64,000 nt of DNA from Dactylonectria macrodidyma (taxonomy: Eukaryota; Ascomycota; Sordariomycetes; Hypocreales; Nectriaceae), in NCBI GenBank assembly GCA_020744425.1, contig JAGMUV010000002.1, positions 3,206,501 to 3,270,500 on the forward strand, given 5' to 3'. The position numbers were made by a program, and so were the translations under genes. The notes beneath the pieces are model-generated. The model did not search any database, was not told the origin of the DNA, and worked only from the letters and a program-made list of their open reading frames with translations. This document shows positions 46,222 through 58,019 of the stretch, in pieces; the first letter of the stretch is position 1, and every line of letters starts with the position of its first letter.

Positions 46222-47409
46222 ATGGCTTCTTCGACCGCATCCGACACTGTGGACCTGGATTCGACCTCGACCTCTAGCTCCGTCTCCCCCTCAGATGCGA
46301 TATTCACCGTAGAGCCGACGTCTACAGTGATGACATCGGCATGGTCCACAACGACGGAAAATCATGAAGACAACCAAACGTTTCCTCCTATGACAACCCA
46401 CTGGCAGGTACCCCAAAGCTGCACATGGACCTACAATGTCGACGGTAATCTGAGCGCAAGTGATTCCGGCGCTGTCGCATGGCTAGACTTGGAGCCCACC
46501 GCCGGCGCGAGCACTCTATCCTGCTACCCCGACGGCATGTTCTTCCAAGGTCGGACAGGCGTTTTCAGCCCCGGCACGTGTCCCAACGGATGGACGACTG
46601 TATCGCTTCGGGTCAACACCAATGAGGTTCGAGATGAGGCAACCACCACTGCCATATGCTGCTCATCGTACGTATGAGATGAAGTCCTTGCCTAGGCTCC
46701 GCTAACTGTCTACAGGGAATACTTCTTGGACGGCGATCAGTGTAAACGAACGATACCCACGGTTTTGGCGGTTCCAATCACTTATAACCATACTGCCCGC
46801 ACATACGACATCCTGTCAGACTCAACGACTACTCTGTACAGCGCGACGATTGCTGTGTATACGATCAGAGCCCTGTTCCAGGAGGCCGACAAGGACAACC
46901 TGGGATTAAAGGATGAGGACGATATTGGGACTGAAGAAGATCCCAAAGGGCTGTCATTAGGTGCACGAATCGGTATTGGTATCGGTGTGGCTGTGTTCGT
47001 GTTGCTCGCTATCGCAGGTGGTGCTATGTTTATCATTCGCAGAGACAGGGCTCGCGCTAAGAAAAAGCGTGCACATGAGTTGAACACCATGTCAAGAGGG
47101 GGACAGACCGGCGATAATGACTTACACGTGGTGGGGGAAATGCACGAGAGGAGGGACCTGTGCGGTGACCGACAAGAGCCGTTCCCCCTATACGATGCTA
47201 CCACCACGGACACGGCCAGCATCATAGACAATGAGAGTCGTCTGAGTGGGGACACAGCAACCAGGGACGATGAGATCAAGGCGTTGAGAGACCAGAAGGA
47301 GGCGATCCAACGCCGTATTGAACAGTTGGAGCAGAGCGAATCGAGTCAAACTCAGGACCAAAACCAGGAACAAAACCGGGAACAAAACCCGGGCCAAACA
47401 CGAACATGA
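46222..47409 (+). CDS. Ser/Thr-rich single-pass membrane protein
   Basis: Two exons (46222-46667, 46716-47409) give 379 residues from the first in-frame ATG; the open frame extends further upstream without ATG. The N-terminal 55 residues are Ser/Thr-rich. An extracellular-looking domain follows with paired cysteines (QVPQSCTWTYN, TLSCYPDGMF, SPGTCPNGW, ICCSSEYFLDGDQC), then one membrane span at about 232-256 (IGIGIGVAVFVLLAIAGGAMFII) with RRDRARAKKKR on the cytoplasmic side. The cytoplasmic tail is acidic and ends in a coiled coil and QNxE repeats. No N-terminal signal peptide is visible, so either the span acts as a signal anchor or an upstream exon is missing. Similar proteins are widespread in Hypocreales; function unknown. 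Confidence 0.75.
47359..47394 (+). repeat. Three 12-bp repeats at the end of the membrane-protein gene
   Basis: CAAAACCRGGAA-type units at 47359, 47371 and 47383 encode QNQE, QNRE and QNPG. Confidence 0.8.
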
Positions 47410-49209
47410 CGAAGCATGTGTGTCTTCATCGCGGAACCTTTGATTTTTTTTTTATAACTGTGGAGCGGCCTATGATACCACTTTGTATGTCCATGGCGGG
47501 TTGCCATGGATCTTTGTTTTTGCACAAATGAAAGACACGGTTGGGTTTCTCAAGAACCGGGCGGCAAACGGGAAGGGTAACTAAAATATACACTTACACT
47601 TAAATTTCGCACCATAGTCTAATGAGTTAAATATTGATGATGCTGTTCGTAGTTATTGTGTAAATGGCCACGACTTGAGCTATTTAGGTGAACATCAACA
47701 CCTCCGAAGGCCCTGATTAGCTCAAGCGCCGGAGTTGTTACGAACTATCTATGTTCCATGCATTCTTCGCTGCTGCATGCGTGCGAGTCTCCAAAAGCAG
47801 GCTCTCAACTGTTGATATCGATATTCGTATATGAACAGCGGAACGAGAGCAGTGCAGACGCTAAAATAGATGCAAAGGGTTCCTACGGGAAGTTGTTTCG
47901 TCTCAGAGCAGAGCGAATTCGGATTAGCGCAGACTGGCGAGATGGAACGGGGACTTGTGGCTGAAACCTTTCTCCAGCTTTTGGTGGATCTACCTGGTGG
48001 CAGAGTACGACGTGGGATCGGGCTGTGCTTTTGTTTGCCGTGAATTATTCAACCGGATTAATGCTCCAGGGGGTTTGGTGATCTGAGAAGATGGCTGACG
48101 CTTTATCGGAAACGTCGATGCTAAAGGCCGAGCGGCTACGGGCCCGAGAGTGGGTGTTGCATTGTCGGCCAAACAGCTGGACAATGCTGGGTGATCCGGG
48201 TGATCTACCCTGGGCAAGGTTTGCACGGTAGTTTGAGGACGGCATTGATACTATCCATGCGACTAGTCTACGAAGTGGACGTTTGAAGTGGCTGGAGGAA
48301 TCATTGCAATGGAGCTCGTCGATGAATACCTAGTGGATTATCTTGTAGGTATTGGGCAGGTCGGACATCGTATATCGTTTGAAGTGACCCTGGAGTGAAC
48401 CGCACGTGGTGAGACGAGGTCTCACGAACCATTCACAGACGTCCTGGAATGTGCGGCACTTGACGGTGTCATCAGGCGGAGAATCAAAACAGGTGAGGTG
48501 CTATCATTATGAGCGTTGACCAGTTGTGCTGGCTCCCGGCTGCTTGAAGTGCCGCTGATATGTAAGGTACCTACTTACTCGAAGATTCAGAGAGGGAGGG
48601 AGAAAGAAGAACCCTGTGATATCCCCATCATGCCGAATGCCAATTATCCCATCCGTCCCATCTTCGACACTCCCCCATCCCTCCTAATTAATCCCCTAGA
48701 TAAACAACCGGGTTTTGACAGGTGCCACGGTTGCGGCACCTACGAAAGTGCATGCCTCCGACAGAAGCCCCAGAGGGTTCCTCAACCCCCCAAGAGACAC
48801 TCCCCAAAGCTCAAGCTACGGGAGCACCTACAAGCCACCCCCTTGCAAGCTTCATTGTCCCCCGGCCGCGTTTTCAATTGGCGGTGAGGGGCCGCAGGTA
48901 CTTCGTGTCTGGGTGCCGTCTCGTAGTGGCTCCAGGTACTCCCTGCCCTGCTTGCAGAATCCCAGGACCGGGCTGAGACAACTTGCCAGCGCCCCCTTTG
49001 GCGCCAGAGCCAGATTTGTTGATCGACCCCGCCAATGCCACGGCCACGGCCAATACCCACACACAGAACTCCTCCAAACCTCCACTGGAAAATCATCACC
49101 ACGCCCCTTCTTCCCTCCTCTCAGCGCTGCGCGCCTATTTCCTCCTCCGCCGTCTCCCATCGTCAACCTCAGCATCTTGTCCATCCGTCTCTAGCTTCAT
49201 ATTTCCACC
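47410..49209. other. intergenic, membrane-protein 3' side / alpha-tubulin promoter
   Basis: 1.8 kb without a supported gene. AAGGTACCTAC is at about 48564-48574. From about 49020 the sequence is C/T-rich (leader of the tubulin gene). Confidence 0.55.
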
Positions 49210-50927
49210 ATGAAGGGCGAGGTCAGTGACTTCCCCCACCTCTCATCCTCTGATGATTTCCTTCTCCTCGGGTGGCTTCCGTGTTTCCACTTGGTGTCTT
49301 CACTGGCGGCTCCCCATTCACTTCAGAGCTACAGCCGAACTTGCGATGGTGATAGCGATGGTGAAACCGATGATGATGCTGATGATTTGTGATACAGATT
49401 ATTCACCTCCACCTGGGCCAGGCTGGTACCCAGCTCGGTAACTCTGCTTGGGAGCTGTATGTTGCATCCTCTCCTCGATGAAGCTTCTGATCTTTCAGAG
49501 CTAACTGACGTCTGTTCATAGGTACCTCCTCGAGCACGGCCTCGCCCCCAATGGTCTTCCCGACCCCAATGCCCCCGATTTGGGCGACTCTGGTTCCTTC
49601 GAGACTTTCTTCACCGAAACCAGCAGTGGCAAGCATGTTCCTCGCTCCATCTTCGTCGATCTGGACCCTTCCCCCATTGACGAGATCCGAACCGGTCCCT
49701 ACCGCCAACTCTTCCACCCCGAGCTGTTGATCAGCGGCAAGGAGGATGCTGCCAACAACTACGCCCGTGGCCACTACACCATTGGCAAGGAGATGGTCGA
49801 CAATGTCATGGACCGTGTCCGCCGCGTTACCGGTGAGCCCCGCCGTCCCCAAACCTTCAAAGGACGAGTTACTAAAACCTAGGGCCACAGACAACTGCAA
49901 CTCCCTCCAGGGATTCCTGATCTTCCACTCTTTTGGTGGTGGTACCGGCTCTGGTTTCGGAGCTCTTCTGCTCGAACGCCTTTCCACCGAGTTTGGCAAG
50001 AAGTCGAAGCTCGAGTTCGCCGTGTACCCTGCTCCTCGCGTCTCCACTGCCGTCGTTGAGCCTTACAACGCCGTTCTGTCAACCCATAGCACCATTGAGA
50101 ACTCCGACTGTACTTTCCTCGTGGATAATGAGGCTGTCTACGATATTTGCCGTCGCAACCTCGATATTCCCCGGCCTTCGTATGACCACCTCAACCGTCT
50201 GATTGCTCAGGTTGTCAGCTCTATTACCTCCTCGCTCCGATTCGATGGTGCTCTCAACGTTGATCTCAACGAGTTCCAGACCAACTTGGTCCCCTACCCC
50301 CGAATCCACTACCCCCTAATCAGCTACGCTCCCGTCATTTCTGCCGACAAGAGCTCGCACGAGAGCTTCAAGGTTTCGGAGCTTACCTTCCAGTGTACGT
50401 TCCTCCCTCATATTGCACTAGTCTAGTTCCATATCCGCTGACCATTCTCAGGCTTCGAGCCCAACAACCAAATGGTTGTCTGCGACCCTCGAAACGGCAA
50501 GTACATGGCTGTCGCTCTTCTGTACCGTGGCGATGTTGTTCCTCGTGACTGCAACCAGGCTGTTGCCGCCCTCAAGGAGAAGTCATCATTCAACTTGGTC
50601 GAGTGGTGCCCTACTGGCTTCAAGATCGGCATCAACTACCAGAAGCCCGTTGCCGTTCCCGCCGCCACCTCCGACGGCGGTCTCGCTGCCGTCCAGCGAT
50701 CCGTCTCTATGCTGTCCAACACCACCGCCATCGCCGAGGCTTGGTCCCGACTTGACTACAAGTTCGACCTCATGCACAGCAAGCGCGCCTTCGTCCATTG
50801 GTACGTCGGCGAAGGTATGGAGGAGGGCGAGTTCACCGAGGCCCGCGAAGATCTTGCCGCTCTCGAGAAGGATTATGAGGAGGTTGGCGCCGACTCGTTT
50901 GAGGCCGAGGAGGATGTCGAGTACTAA
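49210..50927 (+). CDS. Alpha-tubulin (second fungal type, TubB-like)
   Basis: Five exons (49210-49221, 49398-49456, 49522-49832, 49891-50394, 50452-50927) encode 453 residues. The first coding exon is only 12 bp (MKGE). Alpha-tubulin signatures are present: [13 protein letters not shown], the nucleotide-binding [12 protein letters not shown], the catalytic-Glu loop [17 protein letters not shown], and the C-terminus ending EDVEY with a terminal Tyr. The residues around positions 12-45 ([32 protein letters not shown]) differ from the most common alpha sequence and resemble the second alpha-tubulin of filamentous fungi (Aspergillus TubB, linked to sexual development). It polymerises with beta-tubulin into microtubules. 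The paralogue assignment is inference. Confidence 0.93.
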
Positions 50928-51828
50928 ACGACGGCATATGCTGGCGGACTTTATGAACGCGAACTCTTTCAATTTCTTTGATGGGCGGACTCGAACTGTC
51001 TAGAGCCACTAGACGTCGTGTTGTGTACGAAGGGGAGAGCTGTGGATGATGTTGATTACGATTCCCTCTGTCGGAGAGATTTTGGGTGGCACATGGAGGG
51101 GGATAGATGGGTGGTTGCCACCACACCATAGTTTGGCTCAGGTTACCCGTTAGCACATGGTCTTTTGGAGCCAAGTCTAATAGACGAGACTATCCCTTGA
51201 TGCGAGTGGCATTCCTTTGAACAGCAAGCAGGAAAAATTGATGATATATCCCTTTCTTTTTAAGTTTGAGTCGACGTATGGTCAAGTGGGTGATTGGTGA
51301 TGGAGGAATGGTTTTGAGGGGCCAATTTATCTGGTTTCTGTACATCGAGAGGACTTGTTAATTGCCTTGACCATTGACGCTCCGTACAGTGACTATGTGA
51401 CTGTTAATTCATGCATGGGTAGCCTGCTATGTTGGTCCTTTGGGATGGAATTGGAGAAAGCTCTTGCATTCCAGTTCATTTCTTACTTAGTACATACGCA
51501 GGCGTTGAAAGCGACTGGAAGTCAGGCGATGGACACATCACTTCAGCAGAAACAGACATGCTGCCAGCAAAATCGCCATTGAAAGCTGGAATGTATGAAT
51601 TGACGTGTATATGAGTAACAACTGTGTACGCATATAGAGCAGGTCTGGGTGGCTTGTCCCTTGTATATACACCCACAATACATTAGTAGAATGACACTGG
51701 CTATTAGGCTGCTGCGGAAAATGCAACGGCTTTTCTTCTCCCGCCCCCACCCGCGGGCCAATGAAACCTAGGACTTGTCCCGCCCATCCGTGGTCCAAGT
51801 CTCAAAACCTCGATGCGTCATCCATCAA
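50928..51828. other. convergent 3' intergenic, alpha-tubulin / NOP12
   Basis: About 900 bp between two stop codons; no gene supported. Confidence 0.55.
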
Positions 51829-53691
51829 TCAATTTTTCTTCTTCTTCCACTCCGCGGCTCTCTTGGAGCCGTGGTTCTGGGGTTTGCCCGACTTTTTACC
51901 CTTGGCCTTCTTTGCCTTGAGGTCCTTGGGGAGAGCGTCCCTGGTGGTGGCTCGGCGGCCCTCGAAGACGAACTGCTCCGGCGTCTTGATCGTGGTCGGT
52001 GCCTCCGAGCCGTCGGTCTTCTGAGGTCGCTTGCCGTGGCGCTGCTGGACGGCCGCTGACCGGCCCAGCAGCTTGCCGGTTCTGCCGGCCATGGACTGCT
52101 GCTCTGGGGTGGCCTTGGCCTTGTACTTTGTGCTCTTCGTGGCCCCGTTGGTGGCAGCGGATTTGGCTTTGGATCGTTCTTGAGCCAGGGCGGTCTTGCG
52201 CGGGTCCTTGGCTCTGGTGACGCGTAGCGCACGGGGGAGCATGGGAGGGAACTTCTTTCCGTCAAGGAGGAGAGCGGACTCGACATCGTTGCCGTCCTGT
52301 GGACCGGGTTAGCACTGTAAGCGGATGGCGACTTCTCTTACACTGTCCGACTTACATAAAACTGCACGTAGGCGAAGCCCTTGCCCACCCGGGTCTTGGG
52401 GTCTCGGACTACACGAACATTCTCGACCTTGCCCTGCTTGCCAAAGGTGCGCCACAGGCCCTCCTCGATATCAGAGGGGATCTTGTTGCGCTTCTTCTCC
52501 GTAGTTTCGCCGTCAGCGTTCCTGCTGAGGACCGTCTCGTCATCGACGAAGCCCAGGTTGCCCACGAACACGCAGCGGCGATGATCTGTGGGACTGGGAT
52601 GGGCGACGCTGTCGACTCGAATGTGTCGACCGAGAACTTCGGTGCCATTGAGCTTGGTGGCCGCGGTTCGGGCCGCGACTGCGGTGGAATATACAACGTA
52701 TGCGTTGGCGGACTTGGTGGTGGCTTCCATCAATGTCTTGGTGATGAAAGCAGCACGCTTGGGGAGCGATCCGCCTCCAAAGGCAATTGAGCGAAATCGG
52801 ATCGACTCAATAGTCTGGGGCGGTGATGCGTCCTTTTCGAGCAGGGATGATAGATGGGTCAACAGGGTCTTCTTGTCCGCCTTGGATGAGATTGCTGTCG
52901 TTGAGACGTTGGCTAGGAAGACTGTTCGAGCTGCCTTTTCTAAATCTGAGCTGTTGGAGTCCTTGTCTTTGGCAAGCGATTCGTGGACGGGAATATCGTT
53001 GTCTTCGTTGTCGTCACTCTCCTCGTCGCCTTCACCGACCGTCTTGACGGCGTCGTTCTTCGGTCGCTTGCCAACTGGTTCGTCTGCCACAAGCTTGTCC
53101 ATGTACTTTCCCTCAAGGTCGTCGTGCTCGTCCTTTCTCTTGCGTTTCCGTTCTCGCTTAGCCTTATCTCCTTCTGTGACTCTGATGACATCGTCGAGCT
53201 CGGGAGCGTCTGCCATGGACTCATCTGCACCCTCGGCCTCTTCATTGTTGTCGTCATCTGAAATTTCAGAGTCCTCTTCGCCGTCCTCCTCACCGTCCTC
53301 ACCTTCACCATCTTCCTCGCCATCGTCATCCCCGTAGTCGAGTTCCTCGCTTATTTCGGAGAGCACTTCGTCGTCGCCGTCCTCGTCTCCATCGTTGCTG
53401 TCCTCCTTCAACACGACCTTGGGTTGCGGCGCATCTCTGGGCTTCTTTTCGAGGAGAGATTGATATCTTGACTTGGAAGGGGCCTGAACGGGACCGGCCT
53501 GCGACTTATGAGCTGGGACAGAGAGGAAGTGGAATGGGGTTGCTTGACTTACACTGGCAGAGAAGAGAGCGTCGAGGGTGGGGTCCACAGCCTTGGAAGA
53601 TGCTGCCAAGCCCTTTACGCTGCGTCAAAGTCAGTGACCCATGCTCTCATGCACTGAACGGCAATTGCACTGGGACTCACCGTTTGCCCAT
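51829..53691 (-). CDS. NOP12: Nucleolar protein 12, two-RRM ribosome biogenesis factor
   Basis: Four exons (53681-53691, 53553-53619, 52356-53498, 51829-52296) encode 562 residues; the first holds 11 bp. The N-terminal third is highly acidic (runs of D/E) with basic nuclear-localisation patches (KRERKRKRKD). RRM1 begins about residue 214 (TVFLANVS...) and RRM2 about 333 (RRCVFVGNLGF...VGKGFAYVQFY); the last intron interrupts RRM2 right after QFY. The C-terminus is Lys-rich (KKAKGKKSGK, WKKKKN). This order matches yeast Nop12, which assists pre-25S rRNA processing in the nucleolus. The second intron (53499-53552) is 54 nt, a multiple of three without stops, so retention would add 18 residues. 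Confidence 0.92.
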
Positions 53692-54384
53692 ATTTGCGAG
53701 ATTATCTGGTGGACAGCTCGGGGGTTGTGTCGAGAGAAGAACCAGCCGGCGGCGCGCTGAAGTTCTGGATGGCAGCAAAAAAAAGGCACGAAAAAAGTGC
53801 AGCTGCAGGGAGGCCCACCTGAATATTTTTTGGCGGTCGTTCAGTCGAAGCCTTGCGCCGGAAGGAGCGTCGTCATTGGCCTGCAGGTTGCGGCTTGGCT
53901 TTCAGCGCCGGCCGAGCATCTTTCTGCCGCGTCCCACCGCCTTTGGCCCTTCATGCAGCCCGCGGCCGGCTTTGCTTTGGCGACTGACTGGGTGCTCTGG
54001 CTCTGACCCCAGCGCAAATCGGGAGCGCCCATCCACTGTACTGTCCACTGTCGCCCATCCACCATCCGCCCTCCCCCAGACTCTTCCCCCTCTCAACCCT
54101 CACACCTCCCACAGCAAAACATCCGCCTGACCTGCGCATACTGGAAATACCGTGCCTCTTGGCTCTTGGGCCTCAAACTCGCTCGAATCTCATTCTAGAC
54201 ATTACCTCCACACTCCTTGGCTCCCTCTGCCACCCCAGCGACCGTCCCTGTCCTCTCTTTCCCGTGCGCGGTCTGCTCCAACCGGCCCACTGGCCCAGCG
54301 CTCTGCTTCGCCTCAACACCTCACCCAGCTCGCGACTCCTCCATTGAGCACGACTGCACGCTCGCGGTGAGGCTTCTGGAAGCG
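53692..54384. promoter_or_regulatory. divergent promoter, NOP12 / DEP1-like
   Basis: 693 bp between outward start codons. The right half is C-rich (leader of the plus-strand gene). No specific site recognised. Confidence 0.55.
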
Positions 54385-56486
54385 ATGGCAGCGATCGTTT
54401 CTGCTGCTCCGCCCCTCTCTCCCCCGGGAATCGGGGACCTTGAACACGCCGATAGCAACATTTCCAGTCCGCTCAGCGAGGTTGATGACAAGGACGACAA
54501 CGAGGAGGACATAGAGCACATGCAGCTCGATATGGACGATGACGACCAACTCTCCAAACCAAGCACGGCGTCCAAGAAAGGAGCGTCCGATTCGGACAGC
54601 GTCCTCTCCGACGCCCACTCCGACCTCAACTCAGATGGCAACGACACAGAGGCTGAAACCGAGAGACTCTTCGACACCCCGAAGCATCAGCGCCAGCGGG
54701 ATGTCGTAGTCGATCAGTATAACGAGGGCCAAGTCTTTGAGCACACCCCCAGCAAGCTCCGACGCACAGCAAATCTTACCGACAATCCTGACCACGCCGA
54801 TGACGAATCCCTCTCGGGCGACGATGCATCCATTGGCTCTCCTACAGTCATGGATGATTCCCCAACGAAGCCTGCCATCATCAAAGACACTCTCGTCAAC
54901 GATAAGAGCATGCGCGATTCACAGGAGCGCAAGCGAAAACGCTCACCGGCCGCTGATCTGTCAGAGCTTGAGCAGCCGCTTAGAAAACGGACTAGCTCTG
55001 GGCTCGACCATGATTCGAGCGACCCCAAGCAAATTGAGGACGCCGTGATGCACGAGGATGAGCCTACGCCACCGAATGAAAGCAGCGGCACCCAGACACC
55101 GGCTGAAGACGGGGACAGCTCACCCCGGAAAAAGATCGCGGCGCATGAGGATGATGTGACGGAGCGCACAACCAGAGCGACAAAGAAAAGAGGACGCAGT
55201 GGGTCGAAGCGAAAGGTCGCTGTCCCAGCCGATGTTGATCACGAGACGGATGGAGGAAGCCATGATGGTGTTCGAGATGGCGGCACCGATGGAGAGCATC
55301 ACGGAGACGAGGCAGATGCCGACGTAGAAGAGGAGGTGGATGCCGCCACTGCCCATGACGAAGAAGGTGAGGAAAATTCGTCAATCATTTGAAATCAACC
55401 TATACTCACGCAGATTAGTTGAGAGAAAACACGCCGCCTACAGGGATTGGACACAAATTGAGGACATGTTCGGAGTCTTCAGAGACAGGTAAGGCGGCTT
55501 TGATAGAATTTCCTTGACCCTACTAACATTGATTCCCCAGGCTCTACAAGGACAGGCTACAACGACTGGAAGAAGAAGAACAGTCACTCTTAGCAGCTGT
55601 CCCCTCGCACCCTGAATACCTCAACATGAAGCAATGCCTCGACGACCGACTGGAACAGAAACTTCGAGAAATCAATAAGGAACTTGACTATCGAACCAAA
55701 GCTCACGAGCGAAAATCTGTGGCGCAACGAGCGCAGATTTGGGGCCAATACTTCCAAGGCGTTCGTGAGAAGCGAGAAAAAACGCTCGAAGCGCTCAACC
55801 AGGAGTGGTACGACGTCCAGACCGCGAGACGAAGCGCCCACAGCCTGCAAGACTGCGGGTTGCTATTCCCCAAGGACCCAGCGCAGCGGATTAGGAACGC
55901 TGTTGCATACAACACCGAGGTCTCGACGTTGGCGAGCATAGCCAAGTACGAAGGGTTCCCCGCTGGCCCTCTAATGAAGGGCGCCTCCGCATCGGAACTT
56001 GAGGACGATTTGGCTGCTATTGAGGTATGTTAAAGATTGAGTCAGCTCTTCAAAAGATCCCAGCTGACCCTAGCTTAGCGAGCCAGACGTGGGCGGAACA
56101 AACAACCGATGCAGTCTCGTGAAGACTATCACTCACCGTCCTTTGACCGAATCGACGCTGCGGGTGAGCAGTTTCTGCGGGAAACACCCTGGGCAAACCC
56201 GAATCACCTGGCGCATAAGATGTACCCAAATTTGAACACAACAGGAGAGGGACGAAGCGAAAACGCTGGTGGACGGGGGACGCAGCAGGGATTGGTTCCT
56301 CCTGCGGATATAAAATCATCTTTCACCGGATCGAAACAGAAGCAACAGGCTTCTCCCGCGCTCTCGAATCGGTTATCCGAATCCCCAGAGTTGACAAGGT
56401 CTGCGCTCAACCCGGCTCACCACCAGATGAAGCGGGTTGGCGGTCTTCCGAGCATCAACCGCGGACCGAAGACGGCGGCGGCTTGA
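54385..56486 (+). CDS. Sds3/Dep1-like subunit of the Rpd3 histone deacetylase complex
   Basis: Four exons (54385-55366, 55419-55488, 55541-56024, 56079-56486) give 647 residues. The start is the first in-frame ATG; the frame upstream is open only with TTG. The N-terminal half is long, acidic and disordered with basic patches (RKRKRSP, KKRGRSGSKRK). The Sds3-like domain follows at about 328-512: FGVFRDRLYKDRLQRLEEEE, HPEYLNMKQCLDDRLEQKLR and the coiled region to RNAVAYNTEVSTLASIAKYEGFP. In yeast, Sds3 and Dep1 share this domain and sit in Rpd3L, which deacetylates histones at repressed promoters. The acidic leader favours Dep1. The C-terminal 135 residues are Ser/Asn/Pro-rich and unassigned. 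Confidence 0.82.
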
Positions 56487-57014
56487 GGGATGGAATACTG
56501 GGAATGGTGATATAAGTTTGTCCCATTGTCAACTTGGCTAGGGAATGAGGAGGATTGTTTGTTTTGCAATCGGATTTTGTGATACCCAAGGAGAACAGTC
56601 GGCTACGCTTCGACATATTCATTTTTGCTTCGTCTTGAATGCTGGACTCAGCTAGGGGCACGGGGCGCGTCTCCAAGATGGCGTGGTTCTTTTTATTGAG
56701 GGTTGGAGAAGGATTGCATCATACTGTGGCAGCAGACGGGGTCTTGCATGCTTCAATGACTTAGTGTACATGATCCTATGTACCCATACATATTTCGGGA
56801 AAGATGTTGTAACTACATGTTATACAGGTTTTGGGGATAGGGGGGGCGGATCATAAGGCGTTATGGCCAGCAGGTAGCATGAATGGGATCGCCTGCTTTT
56901 AATACTTCAAACCCATATCAATCAACAATTGTCCTCCAAATGCTAGGTGCCCACGATCTTGATAAGACCAGTCGAAGCTGATAGGTTCTGGAACTTGGAT
57001 ACTAGAATGATGGT
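56487..57014. other. convergent 3' intergenic, DEP1-like / COA3
   Basis: 528 bp between two stop codons; nothing else recognised. Confidence 0.55.
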
Positions 57015-57342
57015 TTACTTGGATCCAGCAGCCTTCCGCGGCTGCTCGGGCACCTTGACGTCGTCAAAGTTGTCTTGGCCAACAGCGTTGAGGGTGTAGT
57101 AATCTTGAGGACGGTAAGCAAGGCATTGCAATAATGGAATATGTCGGACGTACAGATGCCTCCCACAACGGCCAGAAGCCCCAAGCCGGTGACGGCATTC
57201 TTGAACAGGTATGGTCGTCGGGCTCGGATGAGCGCGGGGCCTTGACGCAGGCGACGGTCGTAGTAGGTAGAGTGTGGGCTATGGAGATGTGAGATCAGTC
57301 CACTGGGCTTGCAATGGGATTGGTGTGGACAAACTTGGCCAT
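57015..57342 (-). CDS. COA3: Cytochrome c oxidase assembly factor 3 (COA3/CCDC56-like)
   Basis: This small spliced gene has no long open frame of its own. Three exons (57335-57342, 57154-57278, 57015-57103) join to 73 residues; introns are 56 and 50 nt and all junctions keep frame. The protein begins MANPHSTYYDRRLRQGPALI, contains a Tyr/Arg-rich segment (RARRPYLFKNA), one membrane span at about 30-46 (VTGLGLLAVVGGI...) and then LNAVGQDNFDDVKVPEQP. YDRR(x)RQGPALIRARRPYL followed by one span and QD.F.DV.VP is the COA3 signature. COA3 is an inner-membrane factor that couples Cox1 synthesis to complex IV assembly. The 8-bp first exon and the GTTTGT donor are the least certain parts. Confidence 0.78.
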
Positions 57343-58019
57343 GTTAGATATCGCAAGTGCGCCGAGACCGAGAATTGAGTCTAGTTGAACGAAGCGCAAG
57401 CAAAGCCGAATGAGAGTCGTCGACTTGTAGATTTTATGGTTCTCTCCATAGATCTCGGATGATGTTGCGGCTTTGGGGAATCTGCACGCGCGGTTCAACA
57501 TCGGCTAAAGCACAGTTCGGTCGTGACGTACAGCACCTAAGGTAGTTCCAGGCACTGGAGCTAAGTTGTGACATTGCATGGGTCCCCTTCACGTCTTGCT
57601 TTCCGCGTCAACTTGCAAGCAAGCCCGTCGCCAAAACCTGACGCCGACTTGGTGACAAAGGACGAATCATCACCGCGACACCGACGAACGCGTACAGCAC
57701 AGCCGAATTGGTGCCTTGCAACTGCAATACAGATACGACTGCAAATAACCGCCAACGACTGCATTCGATTTCCTGCTTCCTGCTAGACCCAGCGCCTTTG
57801 ATGCAGAGCATGAGGACGTACCGGTAGTGGAAAAGTCCCATCTGGCAAGCTCAGCCTAGTCGCGCGACATCAGAGCCGCATCGCCAACCTCATCATCAAC
57901 GCGCCGCATCTTCCCGTACGACCTATGAAACTGATCCTCCTCTATCGACCGACGAAACCCTTGTCCTGACGCCTCTATCTTGCTTCCCTTGCGGGCCGCG
58001 ATCCCACCAGCGAATAACC
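57343..58019. promoter_or_regulatory. divergent promoter, COA3 / PTA1-like
   Basis: 677 bp between outward start codons. An unsupported minus-strand frame at 57561-57841 lies inside and is taken as chance. Confidence 0.5.

Noticed and set aside
52588..53337. 249-codon plus-strand Ser-rich frame
   Set aside because: It is the reverse complement of the acidic part of NOP12 (Asp/Glu codons read as Ser/Leu).
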